DNA of 16,030 bases, taken from assembly GCA_023428365.1 (NCBI GenBank), contig JAEYYQ010000041.1, forward strand, positions 1-16,030, in the 5' to 3' direction. A model generated the notes under the pieces. That model was given only the letters and a program-made list of their open reading frames with translations, was not told the origin of the DNA and did no database searches. Position numbers and translations under genes: made by a program. Below, piece by piece: positions 7,353 through 14,896 of the stretch. The stretch comes from Pseudomonadota bacterium (GTDB lineage: Bacteria; Pseudomonadota; Alphaproteobacteria; Rhizobiales; Hyphomicrobiaceae). Within the stretch, counting starts at the first letter, position 1; every line of letters starts with the position of its first letter.

Positions 7353-7379
7353 AAGTTGTCTAAAGTTGATTGGAAGTTG
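7353..7379 (+). promoter_or_regulatory. Three phased AAGTTG direct repeats before hdeD-like gene
   Basis: AAGTTG occurs at 7353-7358, 7363-7368 and 7374-7379, so starts are 10 and 11 bases apart, one helical turn each. This spacing on one DNA face is typical of activator or response-regulator binding. The array lies 55-81 bases before the HdeD-like start. Confidence 0.4.
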
Positions 7380-7403
7380 AACCAATTGGCGCATCTTCGC
7401 GTT
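7378..7403 (+). promoter_or_regulatory. Candidate EcfG-type stress promoter
   Basis: TGAAC (7378-7382), a 17-base spacer, then CGTT (7400-7403) is one base from the GGAAC-N16/17-CGTT form of general-stress promoters in Alphaproteobacteria. The position would give a 5' leader of about 25 bases. The short consensus makes chance matches common. Confidence 0.3.
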
Positions 7404-7433
7404 GCTTCCTGTGGAGCAAAGTGGAGGGCTATC

Positions 7434-8036
7434 ATGGCTGATACAACGGCAGCTGGACATATTCCACCATCACGCCCGCTAGCGAACGCCTTGGGCGACG
7501 AAATGGTCGCCAAGCTGGCTGGAAAGAAGTCGCATATCTTTTGGGCCGGCCTCGGGTTGGCCCTGGTTGGCATTCTGGCGCTGCTGTTCCCGGTGTTCAC
7601 GACGCTGACGGTTGAACTGATGTTCGGCTGGGTGCTCGTGTTTGCGGGAGCATTCACGATCTACAGCGCGTTTTCGGTTCAGGGCACGGGACCGTTTTTC
7701 GGTGAGCTGCTGCTCGGACTGCTGAAGCTGGGAATCGGTGTCTACCTCATCACGCATCCGGGCGTTGGCATGGTCTTCCTGACGCTGATGCTGGCGGCGG
7801 TGTTTCTGGTCGACGGCGCGGTGCAGATGAAGTTCGCTTTTGACATGCGCCCGAAGGAAGGTTGGGGCTGGATGTTGGTATCCGGACTGATCAGCGTTGC
7901 TGCCGGTCTGGTCATCGCATCGGGTATGCCGGAGACGTCCCTGTTCGTGCTGGGCCTGATCGTCGGTATCAACTTCCTGGCGATGGGCATCTCGTTCATG
8001 ATGCTGTCGAGTTCGCTACCGAAGACAGCGAGCTGA
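7434..8036 (+). CDS. HdeD-family (DUF308) membrane protein
   Basis: A 200-residue inner-membrane protein with six hydrophobic helices at about 36-54, 60-80, 90-108, 113-133, 144-163 and 169-192, arranged as three similar pairs. Length, helix pattern and the phrases GWVLVFAGAFTIYSAF and FFGELLLGLLKLGIGVYLITHPG match the HdeD/DUF308 family. In E. coli, HdeD is linked to acid resistance at high cell density; the biochemical role is not known. Residues 1-32 form a cytoplasmic tail. The start is ATG 7434 with GGAGGG (7423-7428) five bases upstream; an in-frame ATG at 7356 has no such site. It is monocistronic, converging with the acyl-CoA synthetase gene (11 bases between stops). Upstream repeats and an EcfG-like promoter suggest stress control. 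Confidence 0.87.
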   Translation: MADTTAAGHIPPSRPLANALGDEMVAKLAGKKSHIFWAGLGLALVGILALLFPVFTTLTVELMFGWVLVFAGAFTIYSAFSVQGTGPFFGELLLGLLKLGIGVYLITHPGVGMVFLTLMLAAVFLVDGAVQMKFAFDMRPKEGWGWMLVSGLISVAAGLVIASGMPETSLFVLGLIVGINFLAMGISFMMLSSSLPKTAS

Positions 8037-8047
8037 CACACCCGGCG

Positions 8048-9673
8048 TCAGGTCAGATCCTTTGCTCGATCGCGCAAGATGAATTTCTGAATCTTGCCGG
8101 TCGAGGTTTTGGGGAGCGGCCCGAAGACAACGGTCTTGGGTAGCTTGAAACTTGCCATGTTGGCGCGGCAGAAGGCGATGATGTCCTGAGCGCTGACATC
8201 GGTTGCTTGGGGTTTTAGAGTCACGAACGCGCACGGGCTCTCGCCCCATTTGGCATCAGGCCGTGCGACAACGGCAGCTTCCATAACCTCCGGGTGGCGG
8301 TAGAGAACCTCCTCGATTTCCAGCGATGAGATGTTCTCGCCACCCGAGATGATGATGTCCTTCGATCGGTCCTTGACCTCGATATACGCGTCGTCGTGCC
8401 AGACCGCGAGATCGCCCGAGTGATAGAAACCGCCGGCAAAGGCCTCGTCGGTCGCGCTGGGGTTCTTTAGATAGCCTTTCATCAATGTATTGCCGCGCAG
8501 CATGATCTCGCCGAGCGCTTCTCCATCGCGCGCCAACGGGGCGAGGGTTTCCGGATCGGCAACCGTCATGTCTTCGATCAGCACGTGCGGGAGGCCCTGG
8601 CGCGCCATATGGGCGTAGCGCTCCTCCGGTGATCCAGCCTCCCACTCGCGCATGTAAACACTGGTCGTCGAAGGGCCGTAGCTCTCGGTCGTCCCATAGG
8701 CGTGCAGCACGTCGAAGCCCATCGCCTCCATGTTCCGTATCACCGCCGATGGTGGCGCCGCTCCGCCGGTCATCACTTTCGGTCGCGTGGAAAGGGGGCG
8801 CTTGGCGTCGGCCGGTGCGTGCACGAGCGTATTGAGCACGATCGGCGCGCCGCACATGTGCGTGACGTCGTGCTCGGCGATCAGGTCGAAGATGCGCTTC
8901 GGCTCGATGCGGCGCAGACAGATGTGTGTACCCGCCGCCGCCGTCACAGCCCAGGTGTACGTCCAGCCCGAGCAATGGAACATCGGCAACGTCCAGAGAT
9001 AGCGGCTGTCGTGGTCGAGCTTGAAGGTCAGCGCGTTGGCGAGCGCGTTCAGATGGGCGCCGCGATGGCTGTAGACCGCGCCTTTGGGATTGCCAGTCGT
9101 GCCGGAGGTGTAGAGCAGACAAATGGAATCCCATTCGTCCTCGGGACCGGGATAAGCAAAATCCGGATCACCTGTCGCCAGGAAAGCCTCGTATTCGACA
9201 TGGCCGAATGCGGGTGCATCGGGCAGCTCAACATCGGCGATGTCGATAACCAGCGGTTTGTTTTTAAGGTGGCTCAAAGCGCCGCTGACAACCGCCGCGA
9301 ATTCACGGTCGGCGAGCAGCACCTTGGCCTCACCATGTTCGAGACAGAAGGCGACGGTCGCAGGGTCAAGCCGGATGTTGATCGGATTCAGCACCGCACC
9401 CAGCATCGGCACGGCGTAATGCGCTTCGAGCAGAGCAGGAGTGTTCGGGGACAGGATCGCCACGGTATCGCCGCGCCGGACGCCAGCCGTTTGCAATGCA
9501 TCCGCCAGCCTGCGCGTCCGGGCGTAGAGTTCAGTATAGGAATAGCGGCGTGCGCCATGGATCACGGCTGTGCGGTTGCCAAAGAACTTGGCCGACCGCG
9601 CCAGAAAGCTGATCGGCGTCAGCGGCACGAAATTGGCCGCTCGTTTGCTGAGTTCCGGCCGCTCATGATCCAT
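8048..9673 (-). CDS. Acyl-CoA synthetase (AMP-forming), LvaE-like by context
   Basis: A 541-residue adenylate-forming ligase that activates a carboxylic acid with ATP to an acyl-AMP and then an acyl-CoA. Motifs in order: phosphate loop LYTSGTTGNPKG (187-198), MFHCSGW (231-237), TGGAAPP (302-308), YGTTESYG (326-333), GFYHSGDLA (415-423), DRSKDIIISGGENIS (435-449), and the catalytic C-terminal Lys527 in PKTSTGKIQK. All key residues are present and the length is normal. The substrate cannot be fixed; the family includes short- and medium-chain acyl and aryl acids. ATG 9673 is preceded by GGAGG 7 bases away. It is the last gene of the SDR-kinase-DUF6285 operon, 41 bases after DUF6285, where it would supply the CoA ester to the others. 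Confidence 0.93.
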   Translation of the reverse strand: MDHERPELSKRAANFVPLTPISFLARSAKFFGNRTAVIHGARRYSYTELYARTRRLADALQTAGVRRGDTVAILSPNTPALLEAHYAVPMLGAVLNPINIRLDPATVAFCLEHGEAKVLLADREFAAVVSGALSHLKNKPLVIDIADVELPDAPAFGHVEYEAFLATGDPDFAYPGPEDEWDSICLLYTSGTTGNPKGAVYSHRGAHLNALANALTFKLDHDSRYLWTLPMFHCSGWTYTWAVTAAAGTHICLRRIEPKRIFDLIAEHDVTHMCGAPIVLNTLVHAPADAKRPLSTRPKVMTGGAAPPSAVIRNMEAMGFDVLHAYGTTESYGPSTTSVYMREWEAGSPEERYAHMARQGLPHVLIEDMTVADPETLAPLARDGEALGEIMLRGNTLMKGYLKNPSATDEAFAGGFYHSGDLAVWHDDAYIEVKDRSKDIIISGGENISSLEIEEVLYRHPEVMEAAVVARPDAKWGESPCAFVTLKPQATDVSAQDIIAFCRANMASFKLPKTVVFGPLPKTSTGKIQKFILRDRAKDLT

Positions 9674-9714
9674 GGTCTTTCCTCCAGGTATCGAGGCCGA
9701 TGCTTCAACGCGGA

Positions 9715-10074
9715 TCAGCTTACCGCACCGCGGGCCTTCAGAAAGCGTGGATTGCGGATCTGCAATTCCTCGACGACGACAGCTCGCAATCGCTTGGCGA
9801 GATCCGGCTTTGTCTTTGGGCTGACCTTGCCCGAGCGGATATCGGCAGCGAGCTGCTTCATCGTGCCCTCGCCCTCGGGGTAGATGTCGTCCAGCAGCGC
9901 CCAGTGCGCGGCCTCGCCATCGGTGATGATCTCGCGGCGGGCAATTTCCAGCGCATTGGCGATCATCGCGATGGTGTAGCGCTGGTCGCCAGTTAGAGCG
10001 GGTTGCAGTTCGCTTTTCAGCGTGGCGATGGCGAGTTCGATGAGTGTCTCAGCCGCAATGCGCTTCACTGCCAT
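9715..10074 (-). CDS. DUF6285 protein, probable partner of the phosphotransferase
   Basis: A 119-residue soluble protein, mostly helical, with motifs LIELAIATLKSEL (about 10-22), YTIAMIANALEIARREI (33-49) and a basic C-terminus ending NPRFLKARGAVS. I recognise it as DUF6285, usually found beside APH-family phosphotransferase genes. Its ATG (10074) overlaps the end of the phosphotransferase gene by 10 bases, so the two are translationally coupled and probably made in equal amounts. From memory, the similarly sized LvaB of Pseudomonas putida is needed by the kinase LvaA for activity. I infer the same role here from size and neighbourhood, not from a demonstrated match. Confidence 0.78.
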   Translation of the reverse strand: MAVKRIAAETLIELAIATLKSELQPALTGDQRYTIAMIANALEIARREIITDGEAAHWALLDDIYPEGEGTMKQLAADIRSGKVSPKTKPDLAKRLRAVVVEELQIRNPRFLKARGAVS

Positions 10075-11132
10075 CGTGCGTCTCCCGATGCGGCCAGCGC
10101 CGATATTCCATCCAGGGCATCCAATTCCATCTCGGGCGCCATCAAGCCGGTAAGGGCCAGCTCGATCGTCTCCTCGCCGCCCTTGCGATAGCGGTCTCCC
10201 TGCAGCACGGCGATGGTCGCCCACTTCGCTGCCGCCATGATTTCCCAATAGGCAATGACGGTTTCGTCGAGCGGTAGCGCCGCTTCGCTGCGATAACCTC
10301 GGTAGAACGCCTCGCGGCTGCCGATACCGCCAGCCTCCTTGCTGTCGTTGCCGAACCGCCAGCAGCGGGCCATGAACCATCCGATGTCCTCGTGACGGTC
10401 GCCCCAATGCGCGAACTCCCAGTCGAGGATCGCGCCGAGACGTCCCTCGGACACCATATAGTTGCCGCTGCGGTAATCGCCGTGGATCAGGCAAAGCGGT
10501 TCAGGTGCCGGCGCGTGAGCATCGAGCCAGGAGAGAATGTATTCCAGCGCCGGACGCGGTTCGGTGGCTTCGTCGAGCGCGCTGCGCAGTCGCGCCGTTT
10601 CGTTGCGTCCCGGCGCCAACAGCGGGATGGGTAACAGGCTGAGGTCGTCACGCGGCGGGGCAATGCGATGGATCTTCGCCAGCTCGCGGCCGAGTTGCTC
10701 GGCAAGGCGATCGCCGAACTCCCCGAGGGCCGGATCGCGCACGATGCGGCGAGCCTGGGCGTTGCCGGGCACAAATGACTGAATCAGGAACGGCGCGCCG
10801 ATGAGGCTTTTATCACTGCAGCGGACAATCGGCTTGGCAACCGCAGCGCCAGCCGCATGAGCAGCTTGCAGCACCCGAAACTCGCCGGCGCGATCGAGGC
10901 TGACCGAGAGGCGTGCAACAGCATCCGTGCGCAGCACCCAATCATGCTGGCCAGCATAACCACCGCCTTCGACAGTCACACGCAGGCGCCAGTTTTCCTG
11001 AATTGCTCCACCGCCCAGGCGAACGGCTTCCGTCAGTCGAACCTGCGACGCGCCAAGCTCTCCTGCGAGCCAAGCTTCGAGCGGGTCAAGATTGTCTGGG
11101 TCGAGCGTGCGGGCACGCGGGGGCGATGTCAT
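10065..11132 (-). CDS. APH-family phosphotransferase, likely hydroxyacyl-CoA kinase
   Basis: A 355-residue cytoplasmic kinase of the aminoglycoside phosphotransferase/ACAD10-ACAD11-type group. Evidence is the catalytic motif LIHGDYRSGNYMV (215-227; D219 as base, N224), the metal-binding ILDWEFAHWGD (235-245; D237), an N-terminal nucleotide-fold segment (VRLGGGAIQENWRL, 37-50) and GAPFLIQSFVPG (112-123). Members next to acyl-CoA genes phosphorylate hydroxyacyl-CoAs rather than antibiotics (P. putida LvaA acts on 4-hydroxyvaleryl-CoA), and the context here points the same way. The start is ATG 11132, only 3 bases after the SDR stop; its ribosome site is inside the SDR's final codons. The end overlaps the DUF6285 start. 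Antibiotic resistance is unlikely. Confidence 0.88.
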   Translation of the reverse strand: MTSPPRARTLDPDNLDPLEAWLAGELGASQVRLTEAVRLGGGAIQENWRLRVTVEGGGYAGQHDWVLRTDAVARLSVSLDRAGEFRVLQAAHAAGAAVAKPIVRCSDKSLIGAPFLIQSFVPGNAQARRIVRDPALGEFGDRLAEQLGRELAKIHRIAPPRDDLSLLPIPLLAPGRNETARLRSALDEATEPRPALEYILSWLDAHAPAPEPLCLIHGDYRSGNYMVSEGRLGAILDWEFAHWGDRHEDIGWFMARCWRFGNDSKEAGGIGSREAFYRGYRSEAALPLDETVIAYWEIMAAAKWATIAVLQGDRYRKGGEETIELALTGLMAPEMELDALDGISALAASGDARWQ

Positions 11133-11135
11133 GTC

Positions 11136-11906
11136 TCAACTCATCGAAAGCAGTGCGCCGCCATCGACGGTCAGCGTCGTGCCGGTGATAAACGACCCGG
11201 CGTCGGAGGCAAGCAGCAGCAGCGCGCCATCCAGTTCCGAGGGATCAGCCGCGCGTTCGAACGGAATCCGCGACAGCAGTTTGCGCCCGCCGTCGCTGGA
11301 CAGAAATTCCTCGTTGAGTTCCGTCACGACGTAGCCTGGGGCCAATGCATTCACGCGGATACGATCTCGCGCCAGTTCCAGTGCCATTGCCTTAGTGAGC
11401 TGGATGACCGCGGCTTTCGAGGCAGCATACGGTGCAACGGCCTTCAACACGCCCAGGCCGAGGACAGACGAGACATTGACGATTGATCCGCCCTTCCCGG
11501 CAGCGGCCATACGCTTCGCTGCCTCCTGTCCAACCCGGAATACGCCGTCGAGATTGACATTGAGAACGCTGCGCCAGTCGCTCTCAGTCAGTTTGGTGAA
11601 GAAGGTATTGGACGGGATGCCCGCGTTGTTGATCAGCACGGAGACAGGTCCGAAAGCGGCCTCGGCGGCATCGAAGGCAGCCCGTACGCTGACAGGATCG
11701 GTGACATCGAGCGGAACAGCCACGGCAGTCCCGCCATCCGCTGTAATCTCCGCGACGAGTTCATCGAGCCGATCCTTACGCCGCGCGGCAACAGCGACAC
11801 GCGCTCCGGCTTTTGAGAGCACACGGGCAAAATGTCTGCCGAGACCGGACGAGGCGCCGGTGACGAGGGCCGTTCGCCCGGACAAAGAAAAGATCGATGC
11901 TGTCAT
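11136..11906 (-). CDS. SDR-family oxidoreductase, LvaD-like by context
   Basis: A 256-residue NAD(P)-dependent classical short-chain dehydrogenase. It has cofactor motif TGASSGLG (16-23), NNAG (93-96), Asn118 in NVNLDG, catalytic Ser147 in NVSSVLG, and Tyr160/Lys164 in YAASK. PGYVVTELN (190-198) and the closing TGTTLTVDGG are also typical. The basic AARRK after strand 2 favours NADP(H). It probably interconverts keto and hydroxy groups on an acyl-CoA. The chosen ATG (11906) matches the usual family N-terminus; an in-frame ATG at 11969 would add 21 residues, and neither has a strong ribosome site. It is the first gene of the operon ending with the acyl-CoA synthetase. Confidence 0.9.
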   Translation of the reverse strand: MTASIFSLSGRTALVTGASSGLGRHFARVLSKAGARVAVAARRKDRLDELVAEITADGGTAVAVPLDVTDPVSVRAAFDAAEAAFGPVSVLINNAGIPSNTFFTKLTESDWRSVLNVNLDGVFRVGQEAAKRMAAAGKGGSIVNVSSVLGLGVLKAVAPYAASKAAVIQLTKAMALELARDRIRVNALAPGYVVTELNEEFLSSDGGRKLLSRIPFERAADPSELDGALLLLASDAGSFITGTTLTVDGGALLSMS

Positions 11907-11989
11907 GCCAGACAGACTAACCGCCTGCTGTGCGAGAGAGAAGGCCGTTCTGGCGGCCCCCGCTTTCATTCAGTCAACCAGACGCAATC

Positions 11990-12014
11990 AGAGCCAGCGG
12001 AACTCGCCGGCTCT
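11990..12014 (-). terminator. Hairpin between receptor gene and SDR operon
   Basis: AGAGCC (11990-11995) pairs with GGCTCT (12009-12014). After one mismatch, GCG pairs with CGC around a 5-base loop. Read on the minus strand it lies 36 bases after the receptor's stop codon. No real T-run follows, so it may only partly stop transcription or act as an mRNA end stabiliser. Confidence 0.4.
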
Positions 12015-12050
12015 GCCTCATCGTGTGAACGCCCCGACGGTGCGCGGGAG

Positions 12051-13025
12051 CTATTTCTTCAGCAGCTCCGCCTGACGGACGAGTTCTTCGAGGAAAAGTT
12101 TACGGTGCGCATCGGTGGACCACTGGTTCTCAGGAAACAGCGTGGTGCCGACGGTCGCAAACTTCTCGATCACGGCAGGGTCTTTCAGGGCGACATGCAA
12201 CGCCGAGTTGATCTTGTCGATGGCTTCTTTCGGCGTCCCCTTCGGCGCGTAGATCGCGTTCCAGAGCGTCATCGTCATGGCCGGGTATCCGGCCTCTGCC
12301 GCGGTCGGAACGTCCTTGATCGACGGGATGCGCTCCGTGTCGGTCACGAGGTAGCCCTTGATCGTGCCGCCCATGACCTGCGGAACGGCGTTCGTGGACT
12401 GATCGCACATCACGTCGATCTGCCCGGCGACGAGATCGTTCATGGCCGGTCCAGTGCCGCGATAGGCGACGAAGGTGAACTTCTTGCCGAGCACCTTCTC
12501 CATCAGCAATCCACAAACGTGCGAGTTGGAGCCGACGCCGGCGTGTCCCATGGTGAACTTGTCGGGATTGGCGACCATCCAGTCGAACAGTTCCTTGGCG
12601 GTCTTGTGCTCGAGGGCTTTTTTGCCGACGACGGTCATCGGCCCGCGATTGATGAGGCCTACGGTTTCGAAGGCGCCTTTGGTGTCGTAGCGCAGATTGT
12701 CGTAGAGGGCCGGTGCGGCCGTGATGCCCTGATGGTGCAGGAGCATGACATAGCCATCCGGTGCAGCCTTGGAGACGCGTTCCGAACCGGTCGTTCCGCC
12801 GGCGCCGGCCACGTTCTCGATCACGATTTGCTGGCCCAGCGTACGGCTCATGTGTTCACCGACGACGCGGGCGATGGTGTCGGTGGGACCGCCGGCTGCG
12901 AACGGCACGATGAACGTGATGTTCTTGGTCGGGTATCCTTGCGCAAATGCCGTGGCGGACAGGCCCAGAGAAGCCGCGGCGATCAGGCCGGCAACGCCGC
13001 GCCTGCTCCAACGTGAATTGGGCAT
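12051..13025 (-). CDS. Bug/TctC-family periplasmic solute-binding receptor
   Basis: A 324-residue extracytoplasmic receptor of the tripartite tricarboxylate transporter type, which captures small carboxylates in the periplasm. A signal peptide (1-28: Arg-rich start, hydrophobic core, ATAFA then cleavage before QG) is followed by the family hallmark YPTKNITFIVPFAAGGPTDT (31-50). GHAGVGSNSHVCG and the AAEAGYP region are also typical, and the length is normal. No TctA/TctB permease genes are in the window, so it is an orphan receptor here. It has an excellent ribosome site (GGAGG, 13033-13037, 7 bases from ATG). It is divergent from the UxaA-family genes, with a shared 220-base control region, and lies 144 bases upstream of the SDR operon. 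The ligand may be a hydroxy or sulfo acid of either cluster. Confidence 0.92.
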   Translation of the reverse strand: MPNSRWSRRGVAGLIAAASLGLSATAFAQGYPTKNITFIVPFAAGGPTDTIARVVGEHMSRTLGQQIVIENVAGAGGTTGSERVSKAAPDGYVMLLHHQGITAAPALYDNLRYDTKGAFETVGLINRGPMTVVGKKALEHKTAKELFDWMVANPDKFTMGHAGVGSNSHVCGLLMEKVLGKKFTFVAYRGTGPAMNDLVAGQIDVMCDQSTNAVPQVMGGTIKGYLVTDTERIPSIKDVPTAAEAGYPAMTMTLWNAIYAPKGTPKEAIDKINSALHVALKDPAVIEKFATVGTTLFPENQWSTDAHRKLFLEELVRQAELLKK

Positions 13026-13080
13026 TCAATTTCCTCCAAAAATCTTGTCATGTTTGGACAGCGAAAACCGCCAATCCATC

Positions 13081-13217
13081 TGGTCTGCTGTCTGAGACCA
13101 GGGCGCTGCCATGAGCCATCCTCCGCATGGCTGTCTGATTTGCATTGCATTCAGGCCGTTTACGGCTGAACCTGTATCTTATAAAGACCAGAGGTTCACA
13201 CAAGCGGCCATTGGTCC
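13081..13217. promoter_or_regulatory. TGGTCT half-sites in the receptor/lyase control region
   Basis: Between the divergent genes there is an inverted pair TGGTCT-N8-AGACCA (13081-13086 and 13095-13100), a further AGACCA (13185-13190) next to the AT-rich TTATAA (13179-13184), and TGGTCC (13212-13217). TGGT/ACCA half-sites are typical of GntR-family operators, though the spacing here is longer than their usual form. No regulator gene is present in the window. Confidence 0.4.
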
Positions 13218-13245
13218 AAAACGAAATTCAATTCGGGGAGCGAAA

Positions 13246-13536
13246 GTGTCCAATATTCCGCAGTTTCTGGTTCACAGTCCCAAAGATAACGTTGGCGTCG
13301 TCGTCGTTGAGGACTTGAAGGCCGGCACGAAAATGCTCGGCGTGATCACCGAGAACAATACGACGACGGAGATCGTCGCCACACACGATATTCCGATCGG
13401 CCATAAGGTGGCGCTGACGGACCTGAAAGACGGCGATACGGTCATCAAGTACGGCGAGGATGTCGGCCGGATGAAAGCTGCCGCCAAGCCCGGCGAACAC
13501 GTCCACGTCCACAACATGAAAACAAAGCGCTGGTAA
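13246..13536 (+). CDS. UxaA-family small (SAF) subunit, SuyA-like
   Basis: A 96-residue protein that corresponds to the N-terminal SAF domain of altronate/galactarate dehydratases, here as a separate gene. Visible motifs are HDIPIGHKVAL (48-58), VIKYGEDVGR (66-75) and the C-terminal HVHVHNMKTKRW (85-96). The small-subunit layout and wording fit SuyA, the alpha subunit of (2R)-sulfolactate sulfo-lyase, from memory. The start is GTG 13246, with GGGGAG (13235-13240) five bases upstream; an in-frame ATG at 13111 would add 45 residues unlike the family. The large-subunit gene follows 24 bases later, so the two form one enzyme. Confidence 0.83.
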   Translation: MSNIPQFLVHSPKDNVGVVVVEDLKAGTKMLGVITENNTTTEIVATHDIPIGHKVALTDLKDGDTVIKYGEDVGRMKAAAKPGEHVHVHNMKTKRW

Positions 13537-13560
13537 GCGTTCGCGGGAGGAATAGGAATA

Positions 13561-14739
13561 ATGGCTGCGAAATCCAATTTGCGGTTTAATGGCTGGCGGC
13601 GTGAAAATGGCCGCGTCGGCGTGCGCAATCACGTCGTCATTATGCCGCTGGACGACCTGTCGAACGCCGCCTGTGAGGCGGTTGCCAACAACATCAAGGG
13701 CACGATGGCACTGCCCCATGCCTATGGCCGCCTGCAATTTGGCGCCGACCTCGATCTGCATTTCCGTACGCTGATCGGCATCGGAAGCAATCCGAACGTC
13801 GCCGCGGTTGTCGTCATCGGCATCGAGGATGGCTGGACCGGGCGTGTTGTTGACGGCATCGCCAAGACCGGCAAGCCGGTAGTGGGCTTCGGCATCGAAG
13901 GCCACGGCGACATCGCAACCATCGCCAAGGCGTCCTACGAGGCCAAGAAGTTGGTTCAGTGGGCATCTGAACTGCAGCGCGAGGAGTGCGATATCTCCGA
14001 GCTGTGGGTCTCGACCAAATGCGGTGAGAGCGACACGACCACCGGTCTGTCCTCCTGCCCGACGGTCGGCAACATGTACGACAAGCTCATCCCGCAAGGC
14101 ATCTACGGCTGCTTCGGGGAAACGTCGGAAATTACCGGGGCCGAACACATCGCCAAGGCTCGTGCTGCCACGCCGGAGATCGGCGAGAAGTGGTACAAGA
14201 TGTGGAAAGCCTATCAGGACGACGTCATCGAGGCACATAAGACCGACGACCTGTCCGACAGCCAGCCGACCAAGGGCAACATCGCTGGTGGGCTCTCGAC
14301 GATCGAGGAGAAGGCGCTGGGCAATCTCGAAAAGATCGGCCGCACTTGCTCCTACATCGATGTGCTTGAGCCTGCCGAAGCGCCTGCAAAAGGGGCTGGT
14401 CTCTACTACATGGACACGTCATCCGCAGCGGCGGAGTGCGTCACGCTGATGGCCGCTGGTGGCTATGTCGTCCATACGTTCCCGACCGGGCAGGGCAACG
14501 TAATCGGCAATCCGATCGTGCCGGTGATCAAAATCTCGGGTAACCCGAAGACGCTGCGCACGATGGGCGAACACATCGACGTCGACGTCACCGGTATCCT
14601 GCGTCGCGATCAGACGCTCGATTCCGCGGGCGACGAACTTATCGACATGATCGTGCGCACCGCCAACGGCCGTCTCACGGCCCCCGAAGCGCTCGGCCAT
14701 CGCGAGTTCGTCATGACCAAGCTCTACCGGAGTGCGTGA
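13561..14739 (+). CDS. UxaA-family large subunit, SuyB-like lyase/dehydratase
   Basis: A 392-residue cytoplasmic enzyme of the altronate/galactarate dehydratase family, which eliminates a group from a 2-hydroxy acid. Motifs include GRVGVRNHV (17-25), HAYGRLQFG (53-61), [12 protein letters not shown] (151-162), [15 protein letters not shown] (226-240), MDTSSAAAE (284-292) and [11 protein letters not shown] (308-318). The phrasing and split-subunit architecture are closest in my recollection to SuyB, which releases sulfite from (2R)-sulfolactate to give pyruvate. One stretch after the Cys motif ([14 protein letters not shown]) differs from what I remember of SuyB, so a related substrate is possible. 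A GGGAGG site lies 10 bases before ATG 13561. It is co-transcribed with the small subunit and upstream of a tartrate dehydratase-like gene. Confidence 0.82.
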   Translation: MAAKSNLRFNGWRRENGRVGVRNHVVIMPLDDLSNAACEAVANNIKGTMALPHAYGRLQFGADLDLHFRTLIGIGSNPNVAAVVVIGIEDGWTGRVVDGIAKTGKPVVGFGIEGHGDIATIAKASYEAKKLVQWASELQREECDISELWVSTKCGESDTTTGLSSCPTVGNMYDKLIPQGIYGCFGETSEITGAEHIAKARAATPEIGEKWYKMWKAYQDDVIEAHKTDDLSDSQPTKGNIAGGLSTIEEKALGNLEKIGRTCSYIDVLEPAEAPAKGAGLYYMDTSSAAAECVTLMAAGGYVVHTFPTGQGNVIGNPIVPVIKISGNPKTLRTMGEHIDVDVTGILRRDQTLDSAGDELIDMIVRTANGRLTAPEALGHREFVMTKLYRSA

Positions 14740-14799
14740 GCAGTCGATGCTCAGATGACAGCGGGCGGCGTGCAGTTTCCGCAGCACCGCCTACGGTTT

Positions 14800-14816
14800 C
14801 CGGGCCTTGTGCCCGG
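14800..14816 (+). other. Small GC-rich hairpin between the lyase and TarD-like genes
   Basis: CCGGGC (14800-14805) pairs perfectly with GCCCGG (14811-14816) around a 5-base loop, in the 157-base gap after the large subunit. No T-run follows, so it is not a standard intrinsic terminator. It could modestly reduce read-through into the next gene. Confidence 0.3.
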
Positions 14817-14896
14817 GAGCCATATCGCTACACACTTGGTGATATCTGTCTCGCCGGCGTTCGCTTGCCCGGCGCCCTTCGAGAAAGCCTGACACT

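Noticed and set aside
8702..9883. Long plus-strand open frame (393 codons)
   Set aside because: It is antisense to the acyl-CoA synthetase, which has every family motif; the frame is a by-product of high GC content.
10065..11132. Possible aminoglycoside resistance gene
   Set aside because: The fold is shared, but the operon with SDR, DUF6285 and acyl-CoA synthetase points to acyl-CoA metabolism.
13228..14238. Minus-strand open frame of 336 codons
   Set aside because: It is antisense to the UxaA-family genes and has no family-like sequence or ribosome site.
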